Assembly (NCBI GenBank): GCA_018873245.2
Contig: JAEMBT020000001.1
Location: forward strand, 8,582,220-8,646,219
Length of the DNA stretch: 64,000 bases
DNA from: Archegozetes longisetosus
Lineage: Eukaryota > Arthropoda > Arachnida > Sarcoptiformes > Trhypochthoniidae
Direction: 5' to 3'
Below, piece after piece: positions 25,815 through 38,633 of this stretch; position 1 is the first letter of the stretch; each line of letters begins with the position of its first letter. The notes below the pieces were generated by a model, which was not told the DNA's origin, did not search any database, and worked only from the letters and a program-made list of their open reading frames with translations. The position numbers and the translations under genes were made by a program.

Positions 25815-27247
25815 ATTGATTTATATAATGATTTAATTATTATCTAAATAATGGAGATCTATATCTCAGACATTTTCCCATAAAGTATTTTATGAATAAA
25901 TTCTGTCGTCAATTGATTCATCGTTTCATTAAAAGTCAACGTTTTTATTTGTTTACAAAAATCAAATTATATTATTTAGTTGAATATTATTTGTGATACA
26001 ATAAAAGCTGTGAAAGTATACACCTGAGTAAGAAATACATCAGTTATGGAGTACAATTTAATGAGACGCTGCTCTGTTTTTTATTTCATTATAAAACCAC
26101 TGTATAAGGAAACATCTGTTTAACACATACGAGTACAGTACACTAAGTATGTTAAAAGCAAGTAAACCTCATTTCAAAAAATTGAGAATTTGCTTCAAAT
26201 AAACATTCAATTTTAAAAGCCTTATTTGTTAGAGGATCCCAACTTATATGTCTATTTGAAACTTTTAGGAAGAGCTCTGGATCAATAACATACATTCATT
26301 TATCATTCAATTTGGTCGGGTTGCATCATTTTGTAATATATTAACTCCCAAATGATATTAATATCGAAGTCTAAGACTCACTCAAAAATTGTTGAAATTC
26401 AGTTTAAATTTAAGTCTTTATTTAAAAATAGCCTAGAAAATATAAAAAATGTATTCAGAACAACTTCTCTCAAAAAACTCGAATAATAGGTTAGTTTTAA
26501 TCCACAATACTTGACTTGTTTTTAAAAATCTGTCTCATCAAATTAAAAATTTAATTTGAAAGAAAATATTAGAGATAATAACTTAAATTGTTGTACTTTT
26601 AACTGTAGGTACATTCTTCAGTTCTTATGTTTTTTCAGATATTACTTTTAAATTTAATAATAAATTTTTTCGAGAGAATACAAGTAATTGAGTCAATTTT
26701 TCAAAATCAATTGAATTTATTGTGACTTTTATAGATACCATAATCAACAAATCATTCAATTTTGAAGTAAGATTTAGAAACTTATTTTAGTATTTGATTT
26801 ATCTTTGTTAATCATCAAAATCTTAAGTTTAGGTAATGATAGTATCAGAATATTAGCTGCTATAATAGCTGCTATGAACAGCGAATCGAGACCGAAGGAA
26901 CTGGTAAAAATTCTCTTTGTATCAAAAGTTAATGAATTGGGTGTCTCCTGAATGAGATATTCATCAAATACATAGCTACTTAAAAATATTTCCATAGTTC
27001 TAGAATCGAAAAGACTGTCAGCCACAAAACGCAGCGCATCTCTTTTGACGATGATCTTCGTCCTATAGAGCATTCTTAAGTTGTCGATTCAATTGACATA
27101 AGAAAGTATATGAACCTTTTAATGAGGTATAGTAGTAACAGTCTTTTTGATAATATATGTGACTTCATTTGAAACTTTTATCATGTTTAGAATTTGAACT
27201 TCCTTTCTCTTTAGCTAATTCACGTAAAAATTCTGTTGATTTTTCAG
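25815..27247. other. AT-rich spacer
   Basis: No supported gene. A - strand open frame at 26774-27073 (99 codons, ATG start) has one hydrophobic segment (LFIAAIIAANILILSLP) near its end. It has no recognisable domain, and no flanking exon was found. It may be a receptor fragment or chance. Confidence 0.35.
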
Positions 27248-27490
27248 CACTTGTTTCCAATCCCATGAATTTTTCGCCAGCTGAGGCTTTTATTGAAAAA
27301 TTTTGACGAAGTTATAACAAAGCTCGATAGTGTCAGCTCAAACGTCCGAGTTCTCTTTACTTAGTTTGATACTTCTGAAATCATTGCTGTACTAGTACAA
27401 AGCTGTTGTGAAGAAATAATCGTTGAGACTTTCGAAGTCAACGGATGCTACAAAATGAGTTCGAATTGTGTAAATATTTACAAAATTAGT
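27248..27490 (+). pseudogene. Decayed exon, possibly receptor-family ligand-binding region
   Basis: After a TTTTTCAG acceptor the + strand reads LVSNPMNFSPAEAFIEKF. One frame over it continues DEVITKLDSVSSNVRVLFT, an in-frame TAG at 27362-27364, then FDTSEIIAVLVQSCCEEII and VETFEVNGCYKMSS. The pattern of a helix, then NVRVLFT-F, then a second helix resembles the type I periplasmic-binding fold (ANF receptor region) of metabotropic glutamate and natriuretic-type receptors. The resemblance is weak and from memory. One frame change at a T run plus one stop in 240 bases points to a dead host gene fragment. No other exons of such a receptor were found nearby. Confidence 0.3.
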
Positions 27491-28335
27491 AATTTTTTAT
27501 GCTTATGCCATTTATATCTGAAATTTGGTTCTCAATCTTTTTGCAGGATATATTTTCTCTGTTGAATTTGAAAATAATTTCAGATAACTTTCTTCTTTGA
27601 CGAAAAATACTTCGAGTTACAAATAGTGACAGAAGGCAATGATATCTCTTAATTCTTAAATTATGTCTCCGCAATTGTCTCAATTAAAAAAATTTCTAAA
27701 AATTTAATGAACTTGAAGCAAATATCTGGTTATACAAGAAGAGAATAAAATTGAATTAGTTTTTATTTTCAGTTTATTTCCGACTTTAAATTTTATTAAT
27801 GCAAATACATTTTGTTTAAATGAATTAAGTTTACAGTATATTTCTCAATATGTGATATATTTAAATTTTGATTAACTTCTATTTTTATTATTTTAATATA
27901 ATTTTGGTTTGAAGTGATCTTAAAAGTTAAATTTAGAACTTTAGTTAATAATTTAGCTAATTATTTAGACTAGGATTAAACAAAATATGCACGTATTCTA
28001 TGTGGACACTCAGTTATCTCACTGAGTTATATTTCTGATTTCGTAATTCATTCTTCGTGAAATATTAGTTAAAGCACTTAAAGATAAATTATTGATTTAA
28101 TAATTTATTTTTGTACGAAAGATATATATTGCTATATTTCCCCTATTCGATCTTATCAAAAGGAGAGATTTCGCAAGTGGGGATTCCTGTAAATTTTCCA
28201 AAAATTTGTCTGAAATTTCCGTGCAAGCTTTGATAACGTAATATATGATTAAAATACAAATTTTAAAAATAAAATGTTATAATAAATACTAAAAGCCACA
28301 CTAAAGCAACAAAAAACTTCAGTCAACGTGCGTAT
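27491..28335. other. AT-rich spacer
   Basis: No gene or repeat recognised. A word resembling the GACGTATTCTATGT part of the 29162-29690 element appears near 27991, perhaps a decayed relative. Confidence 0.35.
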
Positions 28336-29080
28336 AAAGGAGAATGCCCAAATCCTATGTAAGTTGGCCCCCGAGGTGCAAGGTGAAACCTATATCATTC
28401 GATAGATCTCTTCAAGTACTAACACTTTGTCTCTGGGCACTTTGCAATCGGAGCATCCCCCGAGCCGCTAGAGGGCGAAAACTGTATAAACTGGAAATTG
28501 CGCAATTTCAATGTATTGATAGTGTAATCCTACTAAATCAGATGTGCTGAGTCGAATGGTGAACGAATTAAAACAAAAAAGCCAACCGTAGCCGAGTTAC
28601 AGGGGATGGCGGGACTTACTTTTTTTTCGAAAAATCGCTTTTTATGAATGAAATATATATCAATGAACTCTTCTCATCGTTCTGATCAAGAATATATATA
28701 TGTGTGTATAGTATGTTTACTCGAAAGTGTCAAACCAGAGTTTATATCATTATGGAACAGATACCACCACGGACGATTCTTGTACAAGGTCATTCCAATT
28801 ATTCCCATATGATGACTTTGAGGTGGGGTTTAAAGTAATAGGTCACTTTACAGGGTCAAACATGGTACCAACATTTTCAGCTCGGTGAGCTGAGTCCAAT
28901 GATATATAGGTCGATGGGTAAGACCACTACGTCCAATTAACGTAATTTTTGGCCATACTGGTCACAGAGATGTCTCAATTGACCCATTCTTTATATGTTC
29001 TTATAGTACTCGAAGAGACCTTTCAAATGATATAGGTCTCGCCTTGCACCTCATGGGGGCCAAAATGGGCATTCTCCTTT
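28336..29080. mobile_element. Non-autonomous inverted-repeat DNA element (MITE-like)
   Basis: The two ends are inverted copies of each other over about 85 bases. The left end starts AAAGGAGAATGCCCA, and the right end is its reverse complement at 29066-29080. Shared inner blocks are GGCCCCC, GAGGTGCAAGG, ACCTATATCATT and CTCTTC-AGTACT. The interior of about 570 bases has no open frame with coding character and is richer in G+C than the flanks. I could not find a clear target-site duplication, so the superfamily is not assigned. Confidence 0.75.
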
Positions 29081-29161
29081 GGCAATACTTATGTCGTTTG
29101 AATTACTAGTTGGTTTTTTAAAGATTCAAAGTGTTATATTAAAAGATTAACAAAAATCAAG

Positions 29162-29690
29162 TGGAACTTGTCTCATATCGCTGCTTCTTTGTATATTTTA
29201 GCTCAAGTCTATGGTATTGACATAAATTACGTCAATTATATTTTCAAACATTAATTTGCTAAATTAGAGGGAGATTTGAATTGTTTTTAGTTTAAAATAG
29301 TTTTGGTATTATTAAATTTTGAAATTTGTTTAATTTAGATTCAATATTTTTGGTAAGTTCAATTGTTCATTTATTCTAAGGTTTAGTTAATTTCAATAAT
29401 TAAAAGGATAATATTTGATCTCAGCTAATTCTATATTTTGACTTAGTTTTCTAATCAATCATACTTTTGCACTAATTAATGTTTAATTTTTTAAATAATC
29501 GATTAATTATATATCCAATTATTTCTATTTAAATAAAAATTGTCTTATAATACTATTAAATTTTCTCTCTATGTTATAGAATTGTAAAAGTTATTTTTGA
29601 AACTTTGAAAATATAATTGACGTATTCTATGTCAATACCGTTGAATTTAGCTAAGACATGAAAAAAAGCAGCGATATGAGACAAGTTCCA
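29162..29690. mobile_element. MITE with ~100-bp inverted ends and 6-bp ATCAAG target duplication
   Basis: Terminal inverted repeats of about 100 bases begin TGGAACTTGTCTCATATCGC on the left and end with the reverse complement at 29690. They include matching TAGCT, GGTATTGACATA and TACGTCAATTATATTTTC blocks. The element is flanked by ATCAAG at 29156-29161 and 29691-29696, a direct repeat of target-duplication form. It is 529 bp and has no coding capacity. It lies 81 bp from the preceding inverted-repeat element. Confidence 0.82.
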
Positions 29691-29696
29691 ATCAAG

Positions 29697-30672
29697 TCTT
29701 ATCAGAACTGATTATTGAATGAAAATTCATACGAGAAGCATTGTGCAGCTCGACATAATTGATAAAACCTTTTACCCATTGAGTGTTCGCTATATCGAGC
29801 TTTTAATGCATTGCGACAGATATAATGCCTAAAACAAGGGGGAAAATATTTTGTATTCACATATTATGTGTGAGATCAGAGAGCATTTCGTTCCCTTTGT
29901 CACATATTTTCATTATAAACTGTAGTAAACAGAAACATAATTCATGGAATGGTGTACAAAAACAACGTCAATCACTAATTAATCGTGTGTTCAAATATTA
30001 ATAGGCTTTAAAAGCATAAGTATAAAAAGAACAAATTAAAGGGAACTAATCTTTAGAATCTCGCATATAATTTATGAATAAAAGATATTTTTTCCTCACT
30101 CTAGTAATGACTAAATATTTACCCGAACCTTCTTTATTATAAAATGCACTTATAAAATGAAAATGAGATTAATTTAAGAAGAAATAAAACGATATGTATA
30201 GATAAAAAGAATAAATTAAAGTTTAAGTATACACCATTAACGTGAGCTGGATCTTCGAATATTTTGCATAAGTTCTCTTTTTATATTTAAACTTAAACAA
30301 CCGAATATTATAGACTCACAACAAATAATATGAACGAATCGATTCAATCTAATAAACTGCTGCAATACTAATTTCCATGTCGATAAGTTTAGAAATGGAC
30401 GATAACAAAAACTTTGTCTTTGAAAGCGAAAAGTACATAAGTGAATAAGTTAAGGATAAATACTTTTACTAATTAAGCGGTTACATAAGATACCTACTAA
30501 TATTCTGTGAAAAATGCGATAAAATGCAAATTATTGAAAAAATTATTATTTTATAAGACATAAGCAATAAATTAGTAAAAGTTTATAACTTCAGAAAATT
30601 TTATTCTACTATAAATCTTAATTAAAGTTTTATTGTTTTAAATCGTTATTAGATTTCGTCTAAATACTTGTT
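29697..30672. other. Upstream region of the DEG/ENaC gene
   Basis: AT-rich. No repeat or gene recognised. It presumably includes the promoter of the channel gene. Confidence 0.4.
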
Positions 30673-31972
30673 ATGAATAAGAAAATTCGTATTATATTCT
30701 CAATTGTCTGCTTAATTGGATGTTTATATCAAGTCTACTATATTTGTGAACACTATTTATCATACGAGACAAATACTAATGTGAAGTATGAGGACCAATC
30801 AGTCATATCATTACCGGCTATTACTATCTGTATTCTGAAAAAATATTTAATTAGAAAGGAATTTCTTCAAAATAATTCGGATATAGACCCAAACTCTCCT
30901 ACTGATGGTTACTTGAATCATTTAACGATAAAAGAACAATTCAGCGCTATATATTCTGCAAAAGAAGTTTTCAACAATAGTTGTGAAGTATTGAAACCCA
31001 AAGCATTCAATCATACAACGTTGTTCATAAACTGTGAATTGATATCTCCTATCAGACAATCGATTAATCAATATCAATCATGTTTCACATTCTTCACTCA
31101 ATTAAAACAAGAACCGGATGACAGATATATTGTTGAGTATGACTTAAGAATCAAAAACTATTGGACAGAAATGTTTGGAGTCTATATAAATACAAATATT
31201 CCTGAAATATTTCTTTACATTCATCCGAGGAACGAAATGATAGTCGATTCATATAATGATAACTATGTAAGAATTTCATACACTAATAGAGAAAAGATGA
31301 CCTCATACGTTAAATATCATATAACAAGTGTTAAACTAATGCCTAAACCTTATAAGACATCTTGTGTTGACTATAAATCATTTGGATACCAATCAAGGTT
31401 TGACTGTGTTACCAAATGTAGAATAAAATATTTGAGTGAGCAAGTGAAGGGATGGCCAGGAAGTTATTTAACCGATGATTTAATTGAAGAATATGCTATT
31501 GACATGGTATATTTTTATGAGAAAAATCTAAGTTATGATTTAATGATTGGAAAAGATTGTCTCAATTCATGTGATTTTGGTAACGATTGCTTTAGAGAAT
31601 ATTTTATTTTTAAAGCAGCACCATATCAATATGCTTGGGACGAAAAATTTTATGTCAGTGTATTTCCACCCAATTTGCCGAGTCTCATGTTTATTTATTC
31701 ACCTAAAATACAAATCGACGAATTTATGTTTCGTCGCAAGTATTGTCAGCTTTTGGTTTGGATTTTCTGTAATGATGTTATCAGATGTTTGCTCTTCACT
31801 ATTGAAAATAGTTGTCAATATTAATCACAATAGAATAAAAGTCAACATTTCTATAACTAAAAATTACTCAGATCAAAGAATGAATGTAAATAGAATAAGA
31901 AACAATTCCTTAGGGCCATGTACAATTTCTGGAAACTCAATTGCTAGAATTGATTGCCAGACTTCATATTGA
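30673..31972 (+). CDS. DEG/ENaC (amiloride-sensitive sodium channel) family subunit, frame change before TM2
   Basis: Subunit of a trimeric, amiloride-sensitive cation channel at the plasma membrane. It is a single exon starting with the ATG at 30673. TM1 is at residues 5-27 (IIFSIVCLIGCLYQVYYIC), followed by the family post-TM1 motif ISLPAITIC. The cysteine-rich extracellular part contains YKTSCVDY, GYQSRFDCVTKC and CLNSCDFGNDCFREY in the usual order. The frame reads as far as FIYSPKIQIDEF and then leaves the family pattern. One frame over, from about 31726, the expected TM2 appears: CFVASIVSFWFGFSVMML, including the G-x-S selectivity-filter pattern (GFS), and it runs to a stop at 31972. So one base appears extra (or two missing) near 31726. 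In the original frame the product would be 383 residues without TM2. It is either a recently disabled gene or an assembly error. I see no splice site that would fix it. Confidence 0.88.
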
Positions 31973-34204
31973 GGAAACTTTATAGACAGAATTCTATTGC
32001 TAGAAATGAAATTGCCAGAATACACAATTTGAGAATTATCGAGTAGGCACAGATTACGTGGGACTGAAAAGAAAACTGAATTTTGAATTTTTTTTCTTTA
32101 ATAGTATGTTCTCGTAAGAAAAATATTTTCTAATATACTTTTCTTATAAATTGATATTGGAATTGATTATAATTAGCATTAAATTAACACTTAACGAGAG
32201 ACAGTCACTCTAGTTTTTCCACTTCATTTGATATTCTAAAATCATTTTAAAATTAACATTTAATCAAAAATGCTATTATTGCAAAAGTAAGCAAAAATAA
32301 AAAATATTTTAAATGCCGCTTGATAAATTTTATTTAACTAAATTCGTAGGTTTATTAAATGTCTCAACTTTTCTTATATAACCTGATTGATCATTATCAT
32401 CTTCGAAAGAAAATTTTAAATCTTTCAAAATGAAGTAATAACGACCTGTAAAATCTTCATCTGGCTTAGAACGATTATGATTATGTTATTCAATCTAAGC
32501 TCACTACTTCAGCCAATACTTATATTATTCTCGTCAATTTTTTTAATGTGTTGTTATTATATCTTTTGTTCACTTTACACTTCATGGGATATATGCATGT
32601 AAGTGAATTATGTTACCAGAACTATGTTTTCGTGCCCTCAGTACTCTGTTTCCCTTACATATCCTTACTTGAACAAAATTGCGGTATTGTTAATGTATTC
32701 AGTTTAGGAAATGAAGCACGTTAGAGTGGTACGAGAATAAAGCAAAAATAACCAAATAACTCACTTAAACCCAAACCCAAACCCAAACCCAAACCCAAAC
32801 CCAAACCCAAACCAAAACACCTTTTGATGTGTTGATTGAACAAAGTCACCACTCGTATCTGATCATAACTACTTTTTAAACCTGTACGTACATTGAAGCA
32901 CTTTTCGAAATTACCATTTGATGACTGTGTTATTTTTATAAGAGCAGCGGAACCACTACAAGTTGCATAACAGAAATCAAATGTAAAATTATGTGCTTTT
33001 AGCGATTTCAACGAATTTAAGGCGCTGACATTGATCGGCGATATTTTGGATGACAATGTTATTGCTGCAATATTTTTCAGCTATATTTGATGTGATATCT
33101 CATTTTATGAAGTGTTGATTTTTATCTCCTTTGTCTCACTGAAACATAAGAAAACTAAAAAATCTGAAACGAAGGCTGCGCTTTAAGTAACGCTATCAAA
33201 TGATGTACTGTAAAACAAACTCGAATAAAATCCATTTAAGAAAAAAGATAGGGTCATTCGTTCAATCACAAAAATGGATTCCTATTAAAATTTAGTTTAT
33301 GAATAATATAAATATACAAACAGTTCGCGTTAAAAAAGTGAGGGTTAATATACTTTGTATTTAATTATGAAGAAACTTTCCAAATTTGTTGAAATTCTCA
33401 AAAACTTTAGATTATAATGAAAACTAGATAATTACAAAATTTCAGTATTAAATATGCGTTCCTTTGGCAATGAGACGCAAATTAATGCAAGTCTTCATGC
33501 CTTCAATCGGAGACTTCTTATAGTCATATTTCAACCGCTATTTTATTTGACGTGAACTGTAATAGATGTATAATTTTTATTTTATTATATGTATCTCATC
33601 AAATATTTTATTGAAATAATAAGAAAGTTTTACTCATTTTTGTTTATTTATATTTCAAAGAAACTGCATTTTTATTGGAATCTCTTGTTCAAATTTGATG
33701 AAGCAAATAATATCTTAATTCTGTTAATTATAAATTTATTATGAAACTAAAATAATATTAACACGTGGCTTACATTAAATATATTTATAATCTTCAGACT
33801 CTGATTCTTTAATCGGAAAAGGTTGTTTCCGTATTTAAACTTTTATAAGGTTTCGAATCACTGCCATCACTATCTTGTATTAAGAAATGTTAGAATTGTC
33901 TCGAGCTAAGTAATTGTGTCCAACATAATTTTGATAGGGTTTGAAGCAATGACGATCGTTTCCACTAACTGAAGCCAACCATTACTTTCATACTTCTCGT
34001 AAATTTTTCTATAAAATGCTTTTGTTAAAAGTTAGACAAGAAAGTTTGGTTCGGCCATTGTACTCGATTCAAGTTATGTTTATTGACCAAATTAAGTAAA
34101 GTTTTGTATGTTATATCCTCAAAAACCGAAAATAACGATTGTAACCGAATTAAAAATATTTCAAATTGGTAAATTTATATCAATTTCATTAAAGTTATGA
34201 TCTC
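31973..34204. other. AT-rich spacer with a hexamer array
   Basis: Contains the (AAACCC)n array at 32767-32813 and otherwise nothing recognised. A - strand open frame at 32721-33056 is created by translating that array (Gly-Leu repeats) and is not supported as a gene. Confidence 0.45.
32767..32813. repeat. (AAACCC)n hexamer array
   Basis: Seven perfect copies of AAACCC followed by a partial one. The sequence is telomere-like in form (TTTGGG on the other strand) but is not the usual arthropod TTAGG motif. Confidence 0.95.
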
Positions 34205-35891
<1,687 letters not shown>

Positions 35892-36136
35892 AGCTGCTGC
35901 TTTCAGAACAAATAAAAGTAAAGGAAAAATGAAGGTATGCTCAACAGATTGAGGTGAATTACTGAAGAAGGTGAACTTCTTCAGTATTTCGGGATACTAA
36001 GCGGAGAAAATAGAATAGAAATGGAGGTCTGTAGCGAAAAAATTTTAATCTGGAAAGTGGCAGTTGATTCACAAGATTGGAAGAAATGAAATCCAACAAA
36101 ATATTTAGCAACAGACGCTACTCTTATGTTTAACAC

Positions 36137-36210
36137 GATAAGATAAAACAAGTTGTGAAAATTTTTATCATTCGTTTCCATGAGAAGAGAATTTTTTATT
36201 TTGTGCAAAA
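36137..36210 (+). promoter_or_regulatory. Conserved upstream block of RCC1-kinase copy A (tandem GATA motif, upstream ATG)
   Basis: GATAAGATAA at 36137-36146 is a tandem GATA-factor site. A conserved CGTTTCCATGAGAA block at 36173-36186 follows. Both recur in the same order upstream of copies B and C. The ATG in the second block (36180) opens a short frame that overlaps the main start in another frame. Similarity to B and C extends a further 150 bases or so upstream. Confidence 0.6.
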
Positions 36211-38633
36211 ATGGAGAAAACAAACCTTTATGAAGTTTTCAAAGAATTGAAACTAAATCAAGATTTCATCGAAAATATCAAACATTTTTATATTTTTCAC
36301 GATTATGTTCTTAAACATAATAAAATTTATGAAAATAAAATAAGTGTTACCGTTATCACAAAAGATGACAAAACTTTTGTTTTTGGTGGTAATAATTATG
36401 GAGTTTTGGGTTTTGGTCATAAGATTGAAGCAAAAACATTGATTCAAAATGAAGACTTGAGTAAAAAGCAAATCATTGATTTCAAGAATGGCTTTTATCA
36501 TGCGATTGCGCGCACAGTTGATGGAAAAGTTTATTGTTGGGGTTCAAACGGTATTGTTAGGTTCAAAATTCGGGGACTTTTAGGGAATGGAAGAAATGAT
36601 TTTGAGACATATAAACCAGAACTGAATCAATATTTAAGTGATAAAAATATTGTCGATATTTGTTGCAGTCATTATCATTCCCTTGCTTTGACAATTGATG
36701 GTCGAGTTTACGTGTGGGGTTGGAATGGTTATGGACAGATTGGGAATGGAAAGATTGGATGGAATGAGTTTGTGTGAATTCCATTTCATGTGAGTAAATT
36801 CTCTCCATTAAAAGTTAAAGCGATTGCATGTGGTGCTGTGCATTCGATCGCCTTAACCGAAAAAGGAAATGTGTACAGTTGGGGTTCGAATTATTCTGGA
36901 CAACTGGGTTTCAAAAATTTGAAAGATGAATCAATAAATGCACCAAAACTGATCGAAGCTGATGAAGTTTTTGAGAAAATCAGTTGTGGTGGATTTCACA
37001 GTTTATTGTTATCACGTGATGGTGATATTTTTGTGTTTGGTAGTAATAAATTCGGACAGCTTGGAGATGAAACAATTACTGGAAAAAGTGAAACTCCCTT
37101 GAAATTGAAGAGTGAGAACAAATTCATCGATATCGCTTCACATTGGTTTTATAACATTTCAATGGCTTTATCAAGAGAAGAAATTTTTTTATTTGGAGTC
37201 TATGTGGGAAAGAAGTGATAAAAACTCCGACCGAGACACAATTCAAAAGTTTTAACGAGGTCTTCGCTCATTACAAACAAATCACATACAAGATAATAAG
37301 TATCGAAAATAAACTTGATATAGAAAGAAATCCCAGGCTATTTTCTGATTCAGAAATTGCTGTTTCGCTGAAACGTCAAAGTTCACTCGCGATAACATAA
37401 AAAAATGAAGTGACGGACGGAATGAAATTGTCTGTAAACAACAAAAAGTCAATAACAATGAAAAAACCTAAACAAGCACAAGAAAAAAGTCGTTCGCCTA
37501 CGACTCAATCGCTAACAACACTAAATCCTCAACTAAAATCCCACACAGTGCCAAAACAAAATATGAATAATGAATCACGATATAAACGAGAATTTAAAGT
37601 ACTAGAAATGATTGGAAGCGGCAGTTTTGGCAAAGTTTTCAAAGTTTTGCATTTATTCGATGAACAAAATTATGCTATCAAAAAAATTGTATTTAGTGGT
37701 ATTGTTTACTTTTGTTGTAATTCTTTAGAAAGTATTTTGGCAATATTTTTCTTGATTTTTAGGACTTTCTGATGAAATAAAGGAAAAACGTTTAGAAGAA
37801 TTGAAACTTATGGCCAAACTAAAAAGCGATCATGTCGTCCAGTATAAAAATTCGTGGATCGAAAACAACGAAGTTCTTTTCATTCAAATGGAATTATGTT
37901 TCAATACTTTGAAAGAAATATTGTTGAAAAAGAGAAATGAGTTTCAAAGAGATGAATTTGAACCAATGTCTCGATTGGAATATTGCGTCTCTAGTGAATT
38001 ATTCAAAGAAATATTGAAAGGCATTAATTATTTGCATAAACAAAATCCTCCCATAATTCACAGAGATTTGAAACCGAGTAATATTTTGATCACTGATGGA
38101 CTGAACGGAAGATTTGTAAAAATAGCGGATTTCGGTTTAGCTGTTGTTCATGGATCGACGGATGAAACTCACACTGAAACGATTGGAGCTATAAAATATA
38201 TGGCACCAGAGGTTAAATCGTCGCGACATTACGACTTGAAAGCAGACATTTATAGTTTGGGAGTTATTACTCAAGAGTTATTTGATATTGATTTCTATGG
38301 GTGAGTTCAATGAGTATAACAGTTACTTTTGGATATATTAAAGAAAAATCTTAAATCTATTTTATTCTGAAAATTTACAGATCCAAAAGCATTTCAATAT
38401 CTGATTCATTATTGAATCAAAAATACTCCAAACTCAATGATTTAATAATCAAAATGATGTATCCTGTGAGGAACGTAAGACCAAGTTGTGATCAAATATT
38501 GAGAGAAAAAAGTTCATGGTCTTTGTTTATGAATGAATTAGAAATTGATTTTTCTCAATTATCATTAAATGAACAGTCGATAGATGAAAATTTCCACAAG
38601 TATTTCATCAAAGCAAAACTTAAATTTAGATAA
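36211..38633 (+). pseudogene. RCC1-repeat / PEK-like protein kinase fusion, copy A (disrupted)
   Basis: It starts MEKTNLYEVFKELKLNQ and carries RCC1-type propeller repeats (IARTVDGKVYCWGSN, LALTIDGRVYVWGWN, IALTEKGNVYSWGSN). A linker and one protein kinase domain follow (GSGSFGKVF, HRDLKPSN, DFGLA, MAPEV). Introns lie at 37699-37762 and 38301-38380. The kinase resembles eIF2-alpha kinases (PEK family): KSDHVVQYKNSWIE and IQMELC are typical. Compared with copies B and C there is an in-frame TGA at 36775-36777 where B has a serine codon. A one-base loss in the T run at 37184-37190 changes the frame. A TAA at 37398-37400 stands where C has glutamine. The kinase exons themselves are open, so a kinase-only product remains possible, but the full gene looks dead unless these are assembly errors. 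Confidence 0.82.

Noticed and set aside
26774-27073. - strand open frame of 99 codons with one hydrophobic segment
   Set aside because: Could be a receptor exon, but no partner exons or motif were found and composition is ordinary for chance frames here.
28344-28550. Open frame of 68 codons
   Set aside because: Lies across the end of an inverted-repeat element and is explained by its G+C-rich sequence.
32721-33056. - strand open frame with Gly-Leu repeats
   Set aside because: Created by the AAACCC array. No domain or splice context outside it.
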